64,000 bases of DNA from Cristatella mucedo (taxonomy: Eukaryota; Bryozoa; Phylactolaemata; Cristatellidae). The notes under the pieces are model-generated. The model saw nothing but the letters and a program-made list of their open reading frames with translations. It did not search any database and was not told the origin of the DNA. Shown here piece by piece: positions 1-41,870 of the stretch. The DNA lies in the NCBI GenBank assembly GCA_009760855.2, contig WPIO01000003.1:13011501-13075500 (forward strand). The letters are read 5' to 3'. Numbering within the stretch: the first letter of the stretch is position 1; each line of letters begins with the position of its first letter. The translations under genes and the position numbers were made by a program.

Positions 1-1743
1 CACTCAAGTAGATCTCACAATCTTGTTTCTCATGCAAAATTCTTTTTATACCGGGAGCACACGGAGCTGCGTTGCTTGATAGAGTTGAGTGACACTCAAA
101 GAAAGGAGCGCAGAGTTCCGCGGGTAAATTGCACAAAAGAGTGCCAAAGCCAATGAAGGTCATCGTCACAAATGCGATTTGATGTCATCTTAAGTGTCTT
201 TCTAAATAGATTCTCTTGCTCATCGTACGATAATACTGGTATTTAACCCATTGCCGGAGCTGAAAGTCAAAAGTGAAAGGTTTAAGAGTTTCGCGATTGG
301 ACCGCCAGGGTGGCATTGTGAGACCTTGATATTATAACAGTAGTACTTTAGTGATCATCGTTAGGAACAAGTTGTGCCACGATTTATGTTTTAGACCTTA
401 CTAAAAAGTTAACGTAAAGAAATAATTTTACTTTAGGCTTATAACTAGTGATTCGGACGCAGTGACTTTAATAATAATATATTAGTATAGCAACCTCAGA
501 GAACCGAATCTCTCTCTAGGAACTTTATGGATGCTGCACATCTAGCATCACCAAATGTTTGGTGGTAATATTAGCAAACAGCCGATATTGGATGCGTTTG
601 TGGCGATGGAATAAAATTGTCTACACAAACGACATGGACTTACAATATTAAAGGTATTGGCGCCCGTCACCAACGCCACGCTCTGCTACCACTACTACGA
701 ACCTGCTCCTCGTATCGGAGTAGCTTCTTCGAGCCATTGGACTATTCTCGGAACATTGCCCCGAAGGACCGGCACCTTGTTACAGCCTCTTGACTAGCCA
801 TAAGGCGTCTGTAACGGTATGCTTAGAGAGGTTTACTACGAGTTGTTTCCAGGATTTCTAATTTGACAAGGAATAATATCTAGTCTCTAACTCGTGCCCT
901 ACCTGCTAATACAAATATATTCTTCTTTAAAGCCGGCTCCGGTCATGAGGTGAAGGTCTAGTGAAACCAAGAGCCTATGCTTCGCTGGCTGTTTGTATTT
1001 GCTTCCCGTCGTTGTTTTTTGCAGTCGGAGGACGGGCAGTTGCCGCATGGGCTAGCCGATTCCGTTAGCTGCTGATCAGTGAGAGGTAAGAAGTACAGCC
1101 GTGAAGCCGAATATCTGCTTGTAGCCTCTGTCTGCAGCTGCTGACAAGCTGACCAGAAGCAGCGTAACTGGCATCTTGATTCTCATGGCCGGTCACATTT
1201 ATGTTCCTACACACACCCAGCTATGCTATTCTTGTCCTATCAGGACAATAACTGACGTCTTACTTTGGCCCAAGTCTCTTGGAAACAGCAACTGTTTGAG
1301 CTACATTATGGGACTCTTTTCTGCTATAGTACCGACCTTACTTGTGCAGCCGTTCCATCATCCCTTTCTTGTGCTGACATGCTATCGATTACACATCTAT
1401 GGCTCGGTTTGATCAAAGCAGTTGCACAAAACCAACAGCAAATATCATTTGGTTCTCAATGACAGTTGACTCCATGCAAAGGTGCTGACAAAAATTACTT
1501 CTTGAAGCAGCATCACAATGTTATGCTCCTATCAGAAAAAAACTAATCTGAAATAACATACACAGATGCATCGATGCTACTTTTTTGAGATTCTTCTTTT
1601 GCCAAATATCTGGTTGAGGTTCTTGTGATCGTTCTCGGTCTAATATGGGGCGGAGGCGCAGCCGGCCGGACTGTAAATGGCCTGCCATGCATGATCGTCA
1701 ATGGCTGTTGCATCGCCAGTTCGTTGATCGTTTCGGCTTCTTC
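1..1743. other. Flanking sequence with nothing recognised
   Basis: No exon, repeat tail or SINE head was recognised here. Short ORFs at 1176-1462 have no family resemblance and no splice context. The part just below 1744 should contain the 3' UTR of the minus-strand LDAF1-like gene; I saw no canonical AATAAA close to its stop. Confidence 0.4.
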
Positions 1744-1931
1744 TTAGTATTCTTTCTTCTTAGTATTTTTTGTGGCATCTATGATCACATCAACGATGTG
1801 ATGTAAAAGGCGGTATGAACCACTAAATGAATACCAAGCGGCACCGACGACCGACAGAGTGCACACTGTTCCGATTGCGATGCTAGTCAGAGTTGTCAAT
1901 AGCAACCAGCAGCCCAGTAGCATCATAAATC
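1744..1931 (-). CDS. LDAF1: LDAF1-like coding exon 2 (terminal)
   Basis: The acceptor is TTTTAG at 1937-1932, which completes the split Gly codon and continues with the second hydrophobic segment (FMMLLGCWLLL onwards), then YSFSGSYRLLHH and a basic tail before the stop at 1744. The frame also stays open upstream to 2010, but that part is read through the polypyrimidine tract. Confidence 0.6.
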
Positions 1932-4900
1932 CTAAAATGCAGAACAGCGACTGGTTCGCAAGCATACAATTAGCGAAAAAGAGCAAGAAAAAACAACAAA
2001 TATAATTCATTTGTATAGCGCCCTAGGAGAACTTGATCTGCATACATATGCCACGGGGCTCGAGCTCACGACCTCGGTCAGACCTTGGTTGGTGGGAGCA
2101 CCATAACCACTGGAGCCAGACAAGGAAAAGGCTAACCGGCTACATCGACACAATTAACAGATTTTAGTCGTCGTAAAGACCACCGTGCTCAGCCTGTGCA
2201 CTACGTGTGTGACGTCACCTGCCACCTACCTGTCCTGCTTGCAAGCAGGGCAGGTGGCAAGTGCCTGCCTACAATGGCCGACACCCGAATGGCAAGTTGG
2301 AACAAATTAAAAGGAAAAAAGATAAGCAAACCACATGACTGACAGCATCATCGGGCTGCTACCATTAGTGCAACTCAAAATGCACAGATGGCAGGTGAAC
2401 TGGGAGATGTACAAGAATAAGTGTGATAAATGAGCAAGAGCATGTTTGGAGACCGGGACGAAAAACCCAAAGATGTACCGGCAGGAGCTAAGGCCTCTCG
2501 GCCAATTAGAATGAAGCAGCCAAACCTCGAGTTGCACACCAGCACACCGATGCGAACCAGCCATTCTATCCACAACCGCATCAAACTCACAATGACAGAA
2601 TACTAATGGATGGCCGATGCCAAGCTGCACGAACGCAACACGATTCCATCCTCGCAGATGTCCAAACACGGGGAGAGAATGATTACGTCCCCCTACCAGG
2701 CCACAAACACGCTGACTGACAAGGCAACAGTAGCATCATTGAAGGGTGGGGAAATGCATAACAATGATGAAGCATAATTCACGGCGTGGTATCGTGTGCC
2801 ACGTCTATCCGGTGCCCAGCGGTAAGCAGCTTGAAGCACTTGGTGAAGCCTCGTTGGTGAGAGGCTAGGGGCCACCAGCAGCAGAGCATTTTTCGTTTTT
2901 TTTTACTGCACGCTGTAAGCCACGGAGGCCTACTTCTGCTGCTCTTCACCAGTGAGATGAGGCTTTTATATATCACCTGCTCTCTTTTATGTATACCCAC
3001 CATTGAATTAGAGCAAACATAGAAACGGGCCGGTTTATAAAAATTCGATGGCTGCACAGAGATGTCTAACGCCAGCCGTTTGTGCACTAATGCAGCAAGC
3101 ACCGTGCGCACCAAAACAAGCTTAGGCTTTGAGTGCGCTATAGAAAACTAACCAGCTTCACACCCACTTAGTCCTTTCGGCTTTGTATAGTTACAGATGG
3201 AAGTATATTCAATTACATTGCACTATTGTGCAAGCAAACCAGCACACTAATAATGCGCTATGACGAGTAGTCAAAGGAGAGCCATCAGTAAAAGAGCAAG
3301 CAAAAAGCAGCACGAGAGCCATCATTAAAAATAAAGAGAAAAAACAAACTGTAAGCAGCTTGATGCAAAAGTGGCTCGTCAAAATTGGTGATGGAGGGTT
3401 AGGCAATCAGCTTACATTCAGTCGCAAAAACACCCTCAAAGTTTGACCATCACTGCTATGGCTGTACATTTGTACAGGTTATAAAAAGGCTTTTCAAGAT
3501 GCCTCATTTACTAAAGTTATGCAAAGCATGCTCCTAGTAGTGTAACGCCATCCCACCACAATTCTTGGTGACTTCCCTTGTCTGTCCAGGCATAGAGGCG
3601 GCCACCACCACCTTCAACTAAGCCAAAGTTTTACAGAAAGGCCGATTACTGGAGTAGACCGAACACCCCATCTTATCATCTTAGCCACCGTTGGTATGGC
3701 TCCACAGTCGTTCTATAGGGTTCAAATCAGACGTATTTCAAATAGAATCAAAAGTGCTTTACTCAAGTCATGGTTGGTCAAGCAAGTTGAATTTCTGAGC
3801 TCAAATACTCTGCCTGGGTGTCGTTATATTTGGCAGCAAGATAACGACCCTATTCATCGCTAGGCCAGTGAGGTACTTTTTGATGAATCCTTGTTTGGTG
3901 CTGATGCAGTGGCCCAGTCGCCTGATTTGAACCCCATAGACCGACTATAGAGCGATATCGACAGACAGCTTAGACAGGGAGTTTGGCCTACACCAGTAGC
4001 CAACTTTTCAAGTACAACTCGAGCTCTTCGCAATGTGCTACAGCAGAAGAGACAATGCAGAAGCAGGTGGTTTCTACGCCTGGCCAGACAAGGGAGGTCA
4101 TCAAGACTCGTGGTGGATCGCCACACTAAACGCATACACATCAGCGGCATATGTCCTGATTTATGGGCTGTCAATACACATTTTTACAGGCTTTGCATAA
4201 CTTTAGTATGCCGGGCATCGTAGGAAATCTTTAATATCTGAACAAGTTTGCTGCCATGGCAGCATCGGTCATACTGCTAGGATTTTTTTTGGAGACCAGT
4301 GTAAGCTACCACATGATGATATTTGATCCACTTCCCATGACGTTTATGTTGTTGTTTGACGATCTTGGGGACAATTTCCTTTGATAATCTTACTAGTTGG
4401 AGACATGGTCACATAACGTTGGGCTAAGATAAGTCGTGTGGGTAATGGCGGTGCCATGTCAGTCAGTCCAACTCTTAGCTTAATTTAATGTATCTCCCTC
4501 TGTAACTCCACAAAGACTGTGTAGGTGTTATGCAGGAGAGTTCTGTATAGCACTCTCACAGCCTAAGCGGCTTTCCTTACGCATTCGGTAGCCAACAGAC
4601 TCCACCTCGTGCAAAAAAGAGAAAGTGGGAAGCATACCAGAGTCAGGAGAGCAGTTGAGGTAGTGAGTAGCGTGCAAGTAGCAGATCAGGAATGCTGAAA
4701 AGGCTGAGCCATAGTCAGAAGCAGGAGAGTAGTTGTAGTTCCGTAAGAATCGCGGAAGCGAGTTCCACAGTCTAGGACCTGCAGAGCTAAAGCTTCTGTC
4801 GTCAACAGTCTTTAAGCGGAGGAATGGAGCAGCTAATTTATTGTCCATACAGGACCTGAGGAGGCTGAAACTGGTGCAACAGTTCAGCTAGGTATGGAGG

Positions 4901-7900
4901 AGTCAAGCCATGGCCGGCCTTGTGGGTCAGCTTAAAAACTTTGCTGTATCTATTGATCAACCGGCAGCCATCTATTATCAGCTCATCAGCTCTTTTAGCA
5001 AAGGAGAAACGTGGTCAAACCAAACCTCTGGGATTTGAAAACTAGCCTTGCAGCCATATTCATAGCCAGCTGTAGTGGTCTAGTTGCCTTTTTTGGTAGC
5101 CCAGCCAAAATGGAATTACAATAACCAAGCTGAGACAGAACTAACGAGCTAGTTTTTGCAAGCCACTGTGGAAGACAGCTCCTAATCTTAGGGATCAGAC
5201 GTGATGGCTAGCTGTAGAAGCAATCTTAAATACACGGCTATAGGTGGTTACCATGTAAAAATGTGCGAATCCAATACATTTTCCCTGATCTGCATCTATG
5301 GGTTATTAAGCTGACCGTGCACGAGTTGGGACTGGTGCTTCCGAGTATTACAAAACACCGGGGACTACCCAAACATTTCCTGATTTCGAATCCCTAACGA
5401 AGAAGAAAAGACTCTACCACGACATTCATTAGTCAATGAAATGAAATCAATCAAGCAAATGTGACGATAAGGCTCCAATCACTAACACGTAAACAAGATC
5501 AAAGCAGGAATTGTGCAAGATGTTGATGTCTTTTCTCAGAGAAAGTGTTGGTAAACAGATTCAATAATAACATAGCTTTAAGGGAATCTGTTATATTCCC
5601 GTTGAAAGCACACTTCCAACCACAGGCACCATCGGACTACGATGTGGGCGAGTTAAATCAAAATGGCTTTAGGCAAGCCTAATTACACCAAAATCGAGTT
5701 TGGTTCTACAGTAGCCATGTCATATGCTCACACAAAGATGGAAAAGCAAAAGTAATGTAACAGGTAAATTGAACTGATGATCTTATAGAGATTTTTCTTC
5801 TCCCAGTTCTAGGTGATTCATAGATGTCACCAAGTTCTAGGTGATAGAAATCACTGTCTGAAAGGAAGATAAATCAAAGAGTTGACCCAGCTTTTACAAC
5901 GCAAAATGACAAGCAATAATTTTGACATAGACGAGAATTGAATAGAAGAACTCAGGATCAACGTTCCTAAAGACAAACTGGATGCTGCAAAGTTACCGAG
6001 ACAAAACACGTACATAAGGGTACTTGCGAACCTACTGATAGACGAATCTTTGTATTGGCTTCTCACTAAAACAGCACAAAGAACATAGAAGTCCGTGCCA
6101 TGCCACCTTAATCACAATTTACAGTAGGGACAGTTCGGAGTCGGGACTAGCCTCACTGTTAGGCTCTGCCTGGTACGATCGCTCTCACGTAGCAACAAGA
6201 GAGATCTTGGAAGTGTGGATGTTGTAAAGTTTCTCGTTCGGAAGCAAATGGAAATTAAGCAGAGGCTATCTACAGACACGTGCTACTGCCTATATACGCT
6301 TACATACAACGCATCAAAAATTTAGAAAACCGTCCTTCTACAGGCAGTTTCCTTAGTCAATACATTCCTGATTCCGAACTTGCAATCCAGCAGACTGGTC
6401 TCCCCATGCATGCACGATCTAGGCAGAGCTTGAGGATTGTTGACTTATTTAACAGCCTCATTTCTTTGGCAGCAGAAGAGCCTTATCGGTTATTTTCACT
6501 GCTTGCAGTTGGCAATAGAGGAGTGTCCAACTGCAGGATTCGATCACACGACATCGGTCGTGAAGAGCAAGCACCTTAACTCCCGGGCTAAGAATAGGCC
6601 ATCAGTAGACAACTGATCTGCGATTCATGCCTTGGCGTCGAATGCAGACTACCATCTAGTAGTGGCTGGACTGACGGAGCTGCCTTGTTGTGGCTACCCG
6701 TGTCTCGTTTTTCTGTCTATGTAAGAGGCATCTATGTTGCTTTGTTGGATCTGTTCCTGACTAGTCGACTGCCTTTTAAGACTCCAATCTAGCACCAAGA
6801 AGTAGACCACCGGCTAATTCTTCAAACCCGGCTCCAGACTCAGATCCTTCCCGTCAGCCACAAGTCCTTACCAGTGAAAACTGATGCCGTGACCTCAAGA
6901 TCTAGGATGCCTCGAGTCCAAACTGTCAATAACTGCTACTCTGCCACCAATTCTAGGGGAACTCGGGTAATACAAGAAAGGAAAGCCTGCAGGGACTGAT
7001 TATGGTTAGTCAAGTCAAAACTATGCACCATTGCTGCTTATAACCTGCTAGAACTAGTTGCTGCCATGTATGGCCAGGCTGCAGAGCAAGCTTAAAGATT
7101 GGAGCATGCTTAAAGATTCGGCCGAGTCACCGAGCTGAAGCTACCAAAACAATGCTGACCTTGAAGGGTGCATAGGAGCAGTACTGCCCTTCACACCGAA
7201 CGGTCAAACAAAAAAACAACCAGGCTGTCATTGCAGGGGCAAGCTTGGCTGCCTAGACAGAAAAACAAGACACAGGCATTGCCACAAAAAAGTCAGCTCC
7301 ATTAGTTCAGCAATTGCTAGATGATAATCTGCATCGAACGCCAAGGCATAAACCAGATCACTTTGCCTTCTGTTGGCCTATTCTTAGCCCAGAAGGTAAG
7401 ATGCTTGCTCTTTACGACCAAGGTCGCGGGTTCGAATCCTGCAGTTGGAAAATCCTTGATTGCCAACTTCCTGCAGTGGTGATAGCCGACAAGGCTCTTC
7501 TGCTGCTATACAAATAGGCTGTTATATCAGCTAAGACTTGTTTGACTAAAATCCTCAAGCCCTGCCTAGCAGTTCCTTCGTACCTAAAGTCTGGAACTTT
7601 CAACGACTGACATGACATGACAAGCCATGACTTGTCTAAGTTTAGAGCAATAGCAAAAAACAGTTCCTCATAGCATGTGCTTTGCTCGTGCGATCATCCA
7701 ATATGTGCCTATCCCTGCTGTAATTGTGCATGTCAGTTTCACCAATTCGTTTATGATTCCTTTTTAGCCCATGGAAGTGCCTAGCAAGAGATTCAATTTT
7801 CTTAGGACATTGGATAAAATGCTTCATTATATTAATTATTCAACTTTGAAGACCTAAGGATTCGGCATCTAGAGTAGTGCTAAATCCTGCACTATCAACC

Positions 7901-10425
7901 GATGATACAGCACTGATACGCATATTGCTAACCTGTCCATGAAGACCATTAGGTATGGCTTAAGTTTTAATAATTTGTTGATTATCATTTACCAGAGGCA
8001 AGCGTCAGGCTCATAGCTGTTCCATTATATCAACAAGAACTAGAAACAGTGGGGCAGGAGCTTAGCTACATCATCATCTGTAATACTTTGCTTTTCTAAT
8101 AGGTGAAACTGTTGCACAACTGTCACCATGTGCTCGGAACTTAAGTGTAATCTTTTACATCCGCCTATATTTTGAAAGCTTCATTAAGAATACTGTCTCC
8201 ACAGCTCGCCATCACGTCCGATCCTTATCTAAGGTTAGGGACTGTCTACCACGATGGCATGCAAAAAGTTAAACTAGCTCCCTGGTTCTGTCTTGGCTAT
8301 ATTATGGCAACTTCATTTTGGCTGGACTAAAAAAAAATTAAGCCACTGCAGCTGGTGGTGAATATGGCTGTGAGTCTAGTTTACAAATACCTGAGGTTTG
8401 AACATATGTATCCTTTACTGAAAGAGCTTGGATGGCTGCCGATTGATCAAAGGATACAGAGCAAGTGTTTATGCTGGCTCACAAGGCCTGCCATGGCTTG
8501 GCTCCTTCATACTTGGAAAAACTGAAAAAATGAAAAACTCCTAGAGAACACTTGAGCTCTCTGAGGGTGCTTTATCAAGTGTGTTATTATTAATAGCTAA
8601 ACTGCAGCACCAGCTTTAGCCTCCTCGTGCCTTCAGGTCCAGTATGAACAATAAATGAGCTGTTCCATTCCTTCACTAAAAGATCGTGTGTGACAGAAGC
8701 TTTTGCTCTGCAGGTCCTAAACTATGGAACTCACTGCCACAATTCTTATGCAAAACATCTACTCTCCAGCTGTCGACAATGGGACATTCTTTTCAACCGT
8801 CCTGGGCTGCTATTTCCATGCTACTCACTACCTCAACTGCTCTCTTGACTCAGCTATGCTTCTCACTTTCTTTTTGTTGCATGAGATGAAGTTTCTTTGC
8901 TTCGGAATGCGCACCAAAAGCTGCTTAGGCTTTGAGTGTGCTATAGAAAAATCTCGTGTATAACACCCATTTAGTCTTTGTGGTTACAGACAAAAGCACA
9001 TACAACACACGTGGTTGGCATGGCTTACATGACCATCTGATTACTGCTTACAAGTGCTATCACGGGGCTCTGTGAGTAATCCATTTCTTTTCACAATTTA
9101 TATACATCAGCTCCACAGTAAAGTCTGCCTACCTTCAGCTACATAACATTGCAAAAATTCGTACCTGTTTAGACAGGGATACCACATCAAGTTGGTTCAT
9201 GTATTAACAACATCCGGTCTCGACTTCAGTAACTAACTCTAGCAGGTCTTCCAGCCTTTGCAATCAGGTGCTTACATTAGGTTCAAAACTCTTAAGCCAG
9301 GCTTCTGTTTCGCTAGTGATGCAGTTTCCTTATGGTACCACTTCTTACCAACACTATACAATAACCTGCACTGGCTTCCAATCGAGCAGCGTATAAACTT
9401 TAGGTTGTCGTCACTTCTTTTTGATCTTTCTCTAGCCTACCTATTCGAACTACTTAACCGGCTAGCCTTCTTACCTCTCTTCGATTCAAGCCGTTTATTT
9501 GTGCCCCGAACTAACCAAAAATCCTTGGGAGGTTGTGCCTATAGTTTGTATGCTCCTCAAGCCCGGAACTCACTCTTGACTGACGTCATGACAGCCACTT
9601 TCCTGAACACATTTAAAAAAAGCTAAAATCACACCTGTTCTTCACAGCATCAGCTGACTCCTTTCGTATTGTCCTTTGTGTGATCATGTGTGGTTACAGA
9701 GACATGTTATCACTAATCAAACTGACATGCTTCTTCAAAGCATTTGTAAAGTGCCTAGTGCCATATTTAGTTCTTTGAGGTTGCTATACAAATATATTAT
9801 TATCACTATTATTATTACAGGCTAGCTAGGTTAGAGCAGCCGAAGGCAGTAGCACAAAGATCGTTCGACAACGCTGATTGTAGTGCAGCAATGCATAGTT
9901 CATTTTAGGTACTCGGTATGCTGCATTACACTGTCCTCGTGGTCTATCCTCGTGGAAACGAGTGATATAAACAATTTTCCAGGCAAAACGCATCAACGTG
10001 CACAGCCTTGCCACCAAGAAAGCGAACACCCGTACGTAAGCTTTTTTACCTTCAAACATCAAGAAGCCGATGGCTGCCACGGTCGTGCAGAAGGCAGCAA
10101 ACGCCAGGAAAACGAGCACCGGGAAAATGCTGAGTGTCAGCATGGTGACCGAACCTGCTGCCACCAGGGGGTGCTCAGACGCCCATCGCTGTAGGTCAGC
10201 ACCAATCTGCCTGACCTGAGCTCTGTCTAAGAAGTTCGCGAGCCATTGCTCCAGCGACGACTTCGACCAATCCTGCCCGTGTGATAGATCGGTAACGCTA
10301 TGGACCGAGTCTCCATTAGACGAGGTCATCGCAAGCCTGTCCCAGAGCGGTAGTAGAAGCGATCGGTTTTCAGGGAACGCACGACACGTTCGAGTTCGGC
10401 TGCACGCCCTTAAAATAACGGGCAA
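1744..10425 (-). CDS. LDAF1: LDAF1/promethin-like lipid-droplet assembly factor (2 coding exons)
   Basis: Joining 10329-10050 to 1931-1744 gives a protein of about 155 residues, close to the roughly 160 of animal promethins. An N-terminal part with an amphipathic-looking stretch (LEQWLANFLDRAQVRQIG) is followed by two long hydrophobic segments that meet at a short FEG turn, then a Lys-rich C-terminus (ATKNTKKKEY). Known family members form a membrane hairpin in the ER, bind seipin and mark sites of lipid-droplet formation. The intron phase is consistent (GAA G, then GA TTT) and donor and acceptor are GT/AG on the minus strand. I prefer the start at 10329; an in-frame Met at 10425 would add 32 residues. 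The gene is head-to-head with UNK. The assignment rests on architecture and a remembered family pattern, not on an alignment; another oleosin-like hairpin protein is possible. Confidence 0.58.
2006..2124 (-). repeat. SINE-B copy (tRNA-headed, LINE-tailed)
   Basis: Read on the minus strand it has a tRNA-like head with a box-B-like GGCTCGAGCCC core and ends in the GCGCC...GGGCGC hairpin tail. It lies in the LDAF1 intron, just upstream of exon 2 in gene direction. Confidence 0.7.
2220..2258. repeat. Short imperfect palindrome (hairpin)
   Basis: The arm TGCCACCTACCTGTCCTGCTT faces AAGCAGGGCAGGTGGCA across a 2-base centre. The arms pair almost completely, with a small bulge. Confidence 0.6.
2260..3090. 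other. LDAF1 intron, nothing recognised
   Basis: Several minus-strand ORFs of 60-120 codons cross this stretch, but none shows a domain, a LINE motif or consistent splice context. Confidence 0.35.
3095..3200 (+). repeat. L2-like LINE family 2, 3' fragment
   Basis: Shares the terminal stretch GCTTAGGCTTTGAGTG...CTATAGAAAA and the following ACACCCA..TTAGTC with the longer family-2 copy at 8210-8995. Confidence 0.5.
3413..4303 (+). mobile_element. Degraded Tc1/mariner-type element with terminal inverted repeats
   Basis: The ends are inverted copies: the left begins TACATTCAG and the right, reverse-complemented, begins TACACTGG, both at a TA dinucleotide as expected for this superfamily. About 100 bp inside, both arms share a near-identical block (ACTAAAGTTATGCAAAGC). 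The interior (about 3830-4110) carries the transposase remnant. Total length is about 890 bp, shorter than an intact element. Confidence 0.65.
3830..4110 (+). pseudogene. Tc1/mariner transposase C-terminal catalytic remnant
   Basis: The plus strand encodes WQQDNDPIHR and, further on, AQSPDLNPIDRL, which are the second and third catalytic-acidic regions of Tc1-type transposases (normally DND.KH and SPDLNPIE.LW). In-frame stops interrupt it after DPIHR and after DRL. The remainder (WPTPVANFSSTTRALRNVLQQ) resembles the family's C-terminal tail. It is non-functional. Confidence 0.7.
4470..5200 (-). repeat. L2-like LINE family 2, 3' part
   Basis: The minus strand encodes DDRSFSSAGPRLWNSLPRFL at 4740-4810, the conserved C-terminal segment of L2/CR1-type reverse-transcriptase proteins. 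The neighbouring sequence is a degraded version of the upstream coding part. The 3' UTR includes the family-2 tail with CACTCTCACAGCCTAAGC (reverse orientation). Confidence 0.7.
5200..6440. other. LDAF1 intron, nothing recognised
   Basis: AT-rich intronic sequence with no supported ORF, SINE head or LINE tail recognised. An ORF at 5851-6066 (minus) has no family resemblance. Confidence 0.35.
6446..6725 (-). repeat. SINE-A-type repeat, left arm of a large inverted repeat
   Basis: On the minus strand it has the head GGCCTATTCTTAGCCC, a box-B-like GTGATCGAATCC, the body GATAAGGCTCTTCTGC and the end GAGGCTGTTAAAT. The similarity to 7255-7535 continues about 120 bp beyond the SINE head, so the pair forms an imperfect inverted repeat. 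Confidence 0.65.
7255..7535 (+). repeat. SINE-A-type repeat, right arm of a large inverted repeat
   Basis: Plus-strand counterpart of 6446-6725, with head GGCCTATTCTTAGCCC, an intact GGGTTCGAATCC box B and the body GGCTCTTCTGCTGCTATACAAA. The upstream shared extension includes GACAGAAAAAC and GCCAAGGCAT. Confidence 0.7.
7540..8205. other. LDAF1 intron, nothing recognised
   Basis: No coding, SINE or LINE signal was recognised between the inverted-repeat arm and the LINE family 2 copy. Confidence 0.35.
8210..8995 (+). repeat. L2-like LINE family 2, 3' part
   Basis: The plus strand encodes LKELGWLPIDQRIQSKC (a version of the L2 LHWLPV..RI motif) and, in another frame, CSAGPKLWNSLPQFL. Several stops and frame changes show it is dead. 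The 3' UTR ends near ACACCCATTTAGTCTTTGTGG. Confidence 0.7.
9110..9818 (+). repeat. L2-like LINE family 1, 3' part
   Basis: Degraded C-terminal coding part (traces of RTCLDRDTTS, YTITCTGFQSSS, APQARNSLL in different frames), followed by a decayed hairpin tail (GTGCCTAGTGCC...TTTGAGG) and an (ATT)n end at 9796-9818. Confidence 0.7.
10050..10425 (-). CDS. LDAF1: LDAF1-like coding exon 1
   Basis: Contains the N-terminus and the first hydrophobic segment (starting at HPLVAAGSV and ending IGFLMFE). The donor is GAAG followed by GTAAAA on the minus strand, so the exon ends in phase 1 after position 10050. The preferred start Met is at 10329; the upstream 96 bases to 10425 are also open. Confidence 0.6.
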
Positions 10426-10429
10426 AATA

Positions 10430-11159
10430 AGCTCACAGGGTCGCCGTCTCCCAGGACAAGCGACACAAAGCCGTAAGAGCTTCGGAGATGCTCGACGGCT
10501 TCAAGCATGCCCGGGCACGGTCGGTCACGTCGACGTACGAAGCTGCTAGCGGAGTCAGACACTAAATCACATCATTCGCACGCCAATGTTGTCGACCTAG
10601 TAGAACTCGGTGCTTACATAGAGTCGGTACTCGATACGCGTTCAGAAAATTTAACCACGAAATATCTCAGCTCGAACCGGTAAGCAGCTGCAGCCGTCTT
10701 CGTGTACCTCGTGCTGCTGCTGCAGTGCAATCTGAGCTCGGCAACTACTCGATTGTGTGCAACGCACGTTTGGGCACAACCCGAGTGCCGCGGACGGCAC
10801 GAAGCCAAGGCGCGAGAAAGCATCAGCCGAGGACGAGCGCGCTTTAGTCGGCGGCGCTTTACAAAAAGCAAGCGCCTCGCGATGAGGTGTGCGGCGGGTA
10901 CCGGAGGAGCAGTTCGCCCAGCGACGAAATCTAAGGAAGCTGCGCTCACCCCACCCCCACCCACTCCACCGCCGCCGCCAAGCGAGTGAGCCCCGTGCCG
11001 TGCCCGCCTTTACGTTCGCTGTCGCGTGCAGAAACGACTCCGAGTACGGACAACGATCGCGAGAAGGCAGCCGCAACGTGTCTGAAGCACAGCAGCGGCG
11101 GTGCCAGAGCTCCCACGCGGAATTCTACGCGACCGACGCAGCCGACCCGACGGGCGCGT
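10430..11159. promoter_or_regulatory. Head-to-head CpG-rich promoter region of LDAF1-like and UNK
   Basis: The two divergent start codons (10329 minus, 11160 plus) are about 830 bp apart. From about 10.7 kb rightwards the sequence is strongly GC- and CpG-rich, unlike the AT-rich flanks, and long ORFs appear on all frames for that reason only. I saw no clear TATA box. Shared control of the pair is inferred from geometry. Confidence 0.5.
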
Positions 11160-41224
<30,065 letters not shown>

Positions 41225-41870
41225 AGGGGGCTCGTTTGCACTATGTAGGTGGCAGCTGTCGTTCACACCGAGGCCGGCATATCTGCAATCCGTGGTGCCG
41301 CGCTGCGGCAGGCGGCAAAGTGCAGCTGCAACAACGGCAGCTACACCAAAGTGTTGGGCTTCCTGGTACACCGAAAGTACTCCCAGTATAGCGTGAGCCA
41401 TAAATTCAGTCAGCAGACAGCCGAGCATGATGACCCAGTGATAAAGCGTGATGCAAAAAGAAAGTGCTGCCGATGTTGCCAGCAGACGTGATGCCGGCCG
41501 GACTTTCTTTTTTCTTTTTTTTTGGGCAACTGTCTGATGGCCGAGTGTATGGCAGCCATAGTGAGTTTTTGGAGCCCTTTGATCACTTCAAGATTTGTAT
41601 CGTCTCTTTTCTAGCAGGCGCTACATGTGACACGTGTCGTTTGTGGTATCGGCGACCTTCTACTCACGGTGTGCTAGAAGCCGTTTGGCATCATATTGTG
41701 CAGCTATTGTCGTCTGGGACGGCTAGGCAATGCAGCGCGTAACGTAATTGCATTTTATTAGATTGATGAACGACCGGTATTGTGGTCTGAGCGAAACCCC
41801 CAATGGATTTTCGACTGCGTTTGGTTCGTTAGTTTATTTTATTATGAGGTATGAATAAAAGATATTCCGA
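41225..41870 (+). other. Probable UNK 3' UTR
   Basis: Lies between the candidate stop and the first AATAAA. No repeat family recognised within it. Confidence 0.45.
41854..41859 (+). terminator. Poly(A) signal AATAAA, probably of UNK
   Basis: First canonical signal downstream of the last UNK exon, before the LINE at 42085. Confidence 0.5.

Noticed and set aside
41617-41742. ATCDTCRLWYRRP reading as a RING-bearing last UNK exon
   Set aside because: It has a clean acceptor and one CxxC, but the third and later zinc ligands are missing; kept only as an alternative terminal exon.
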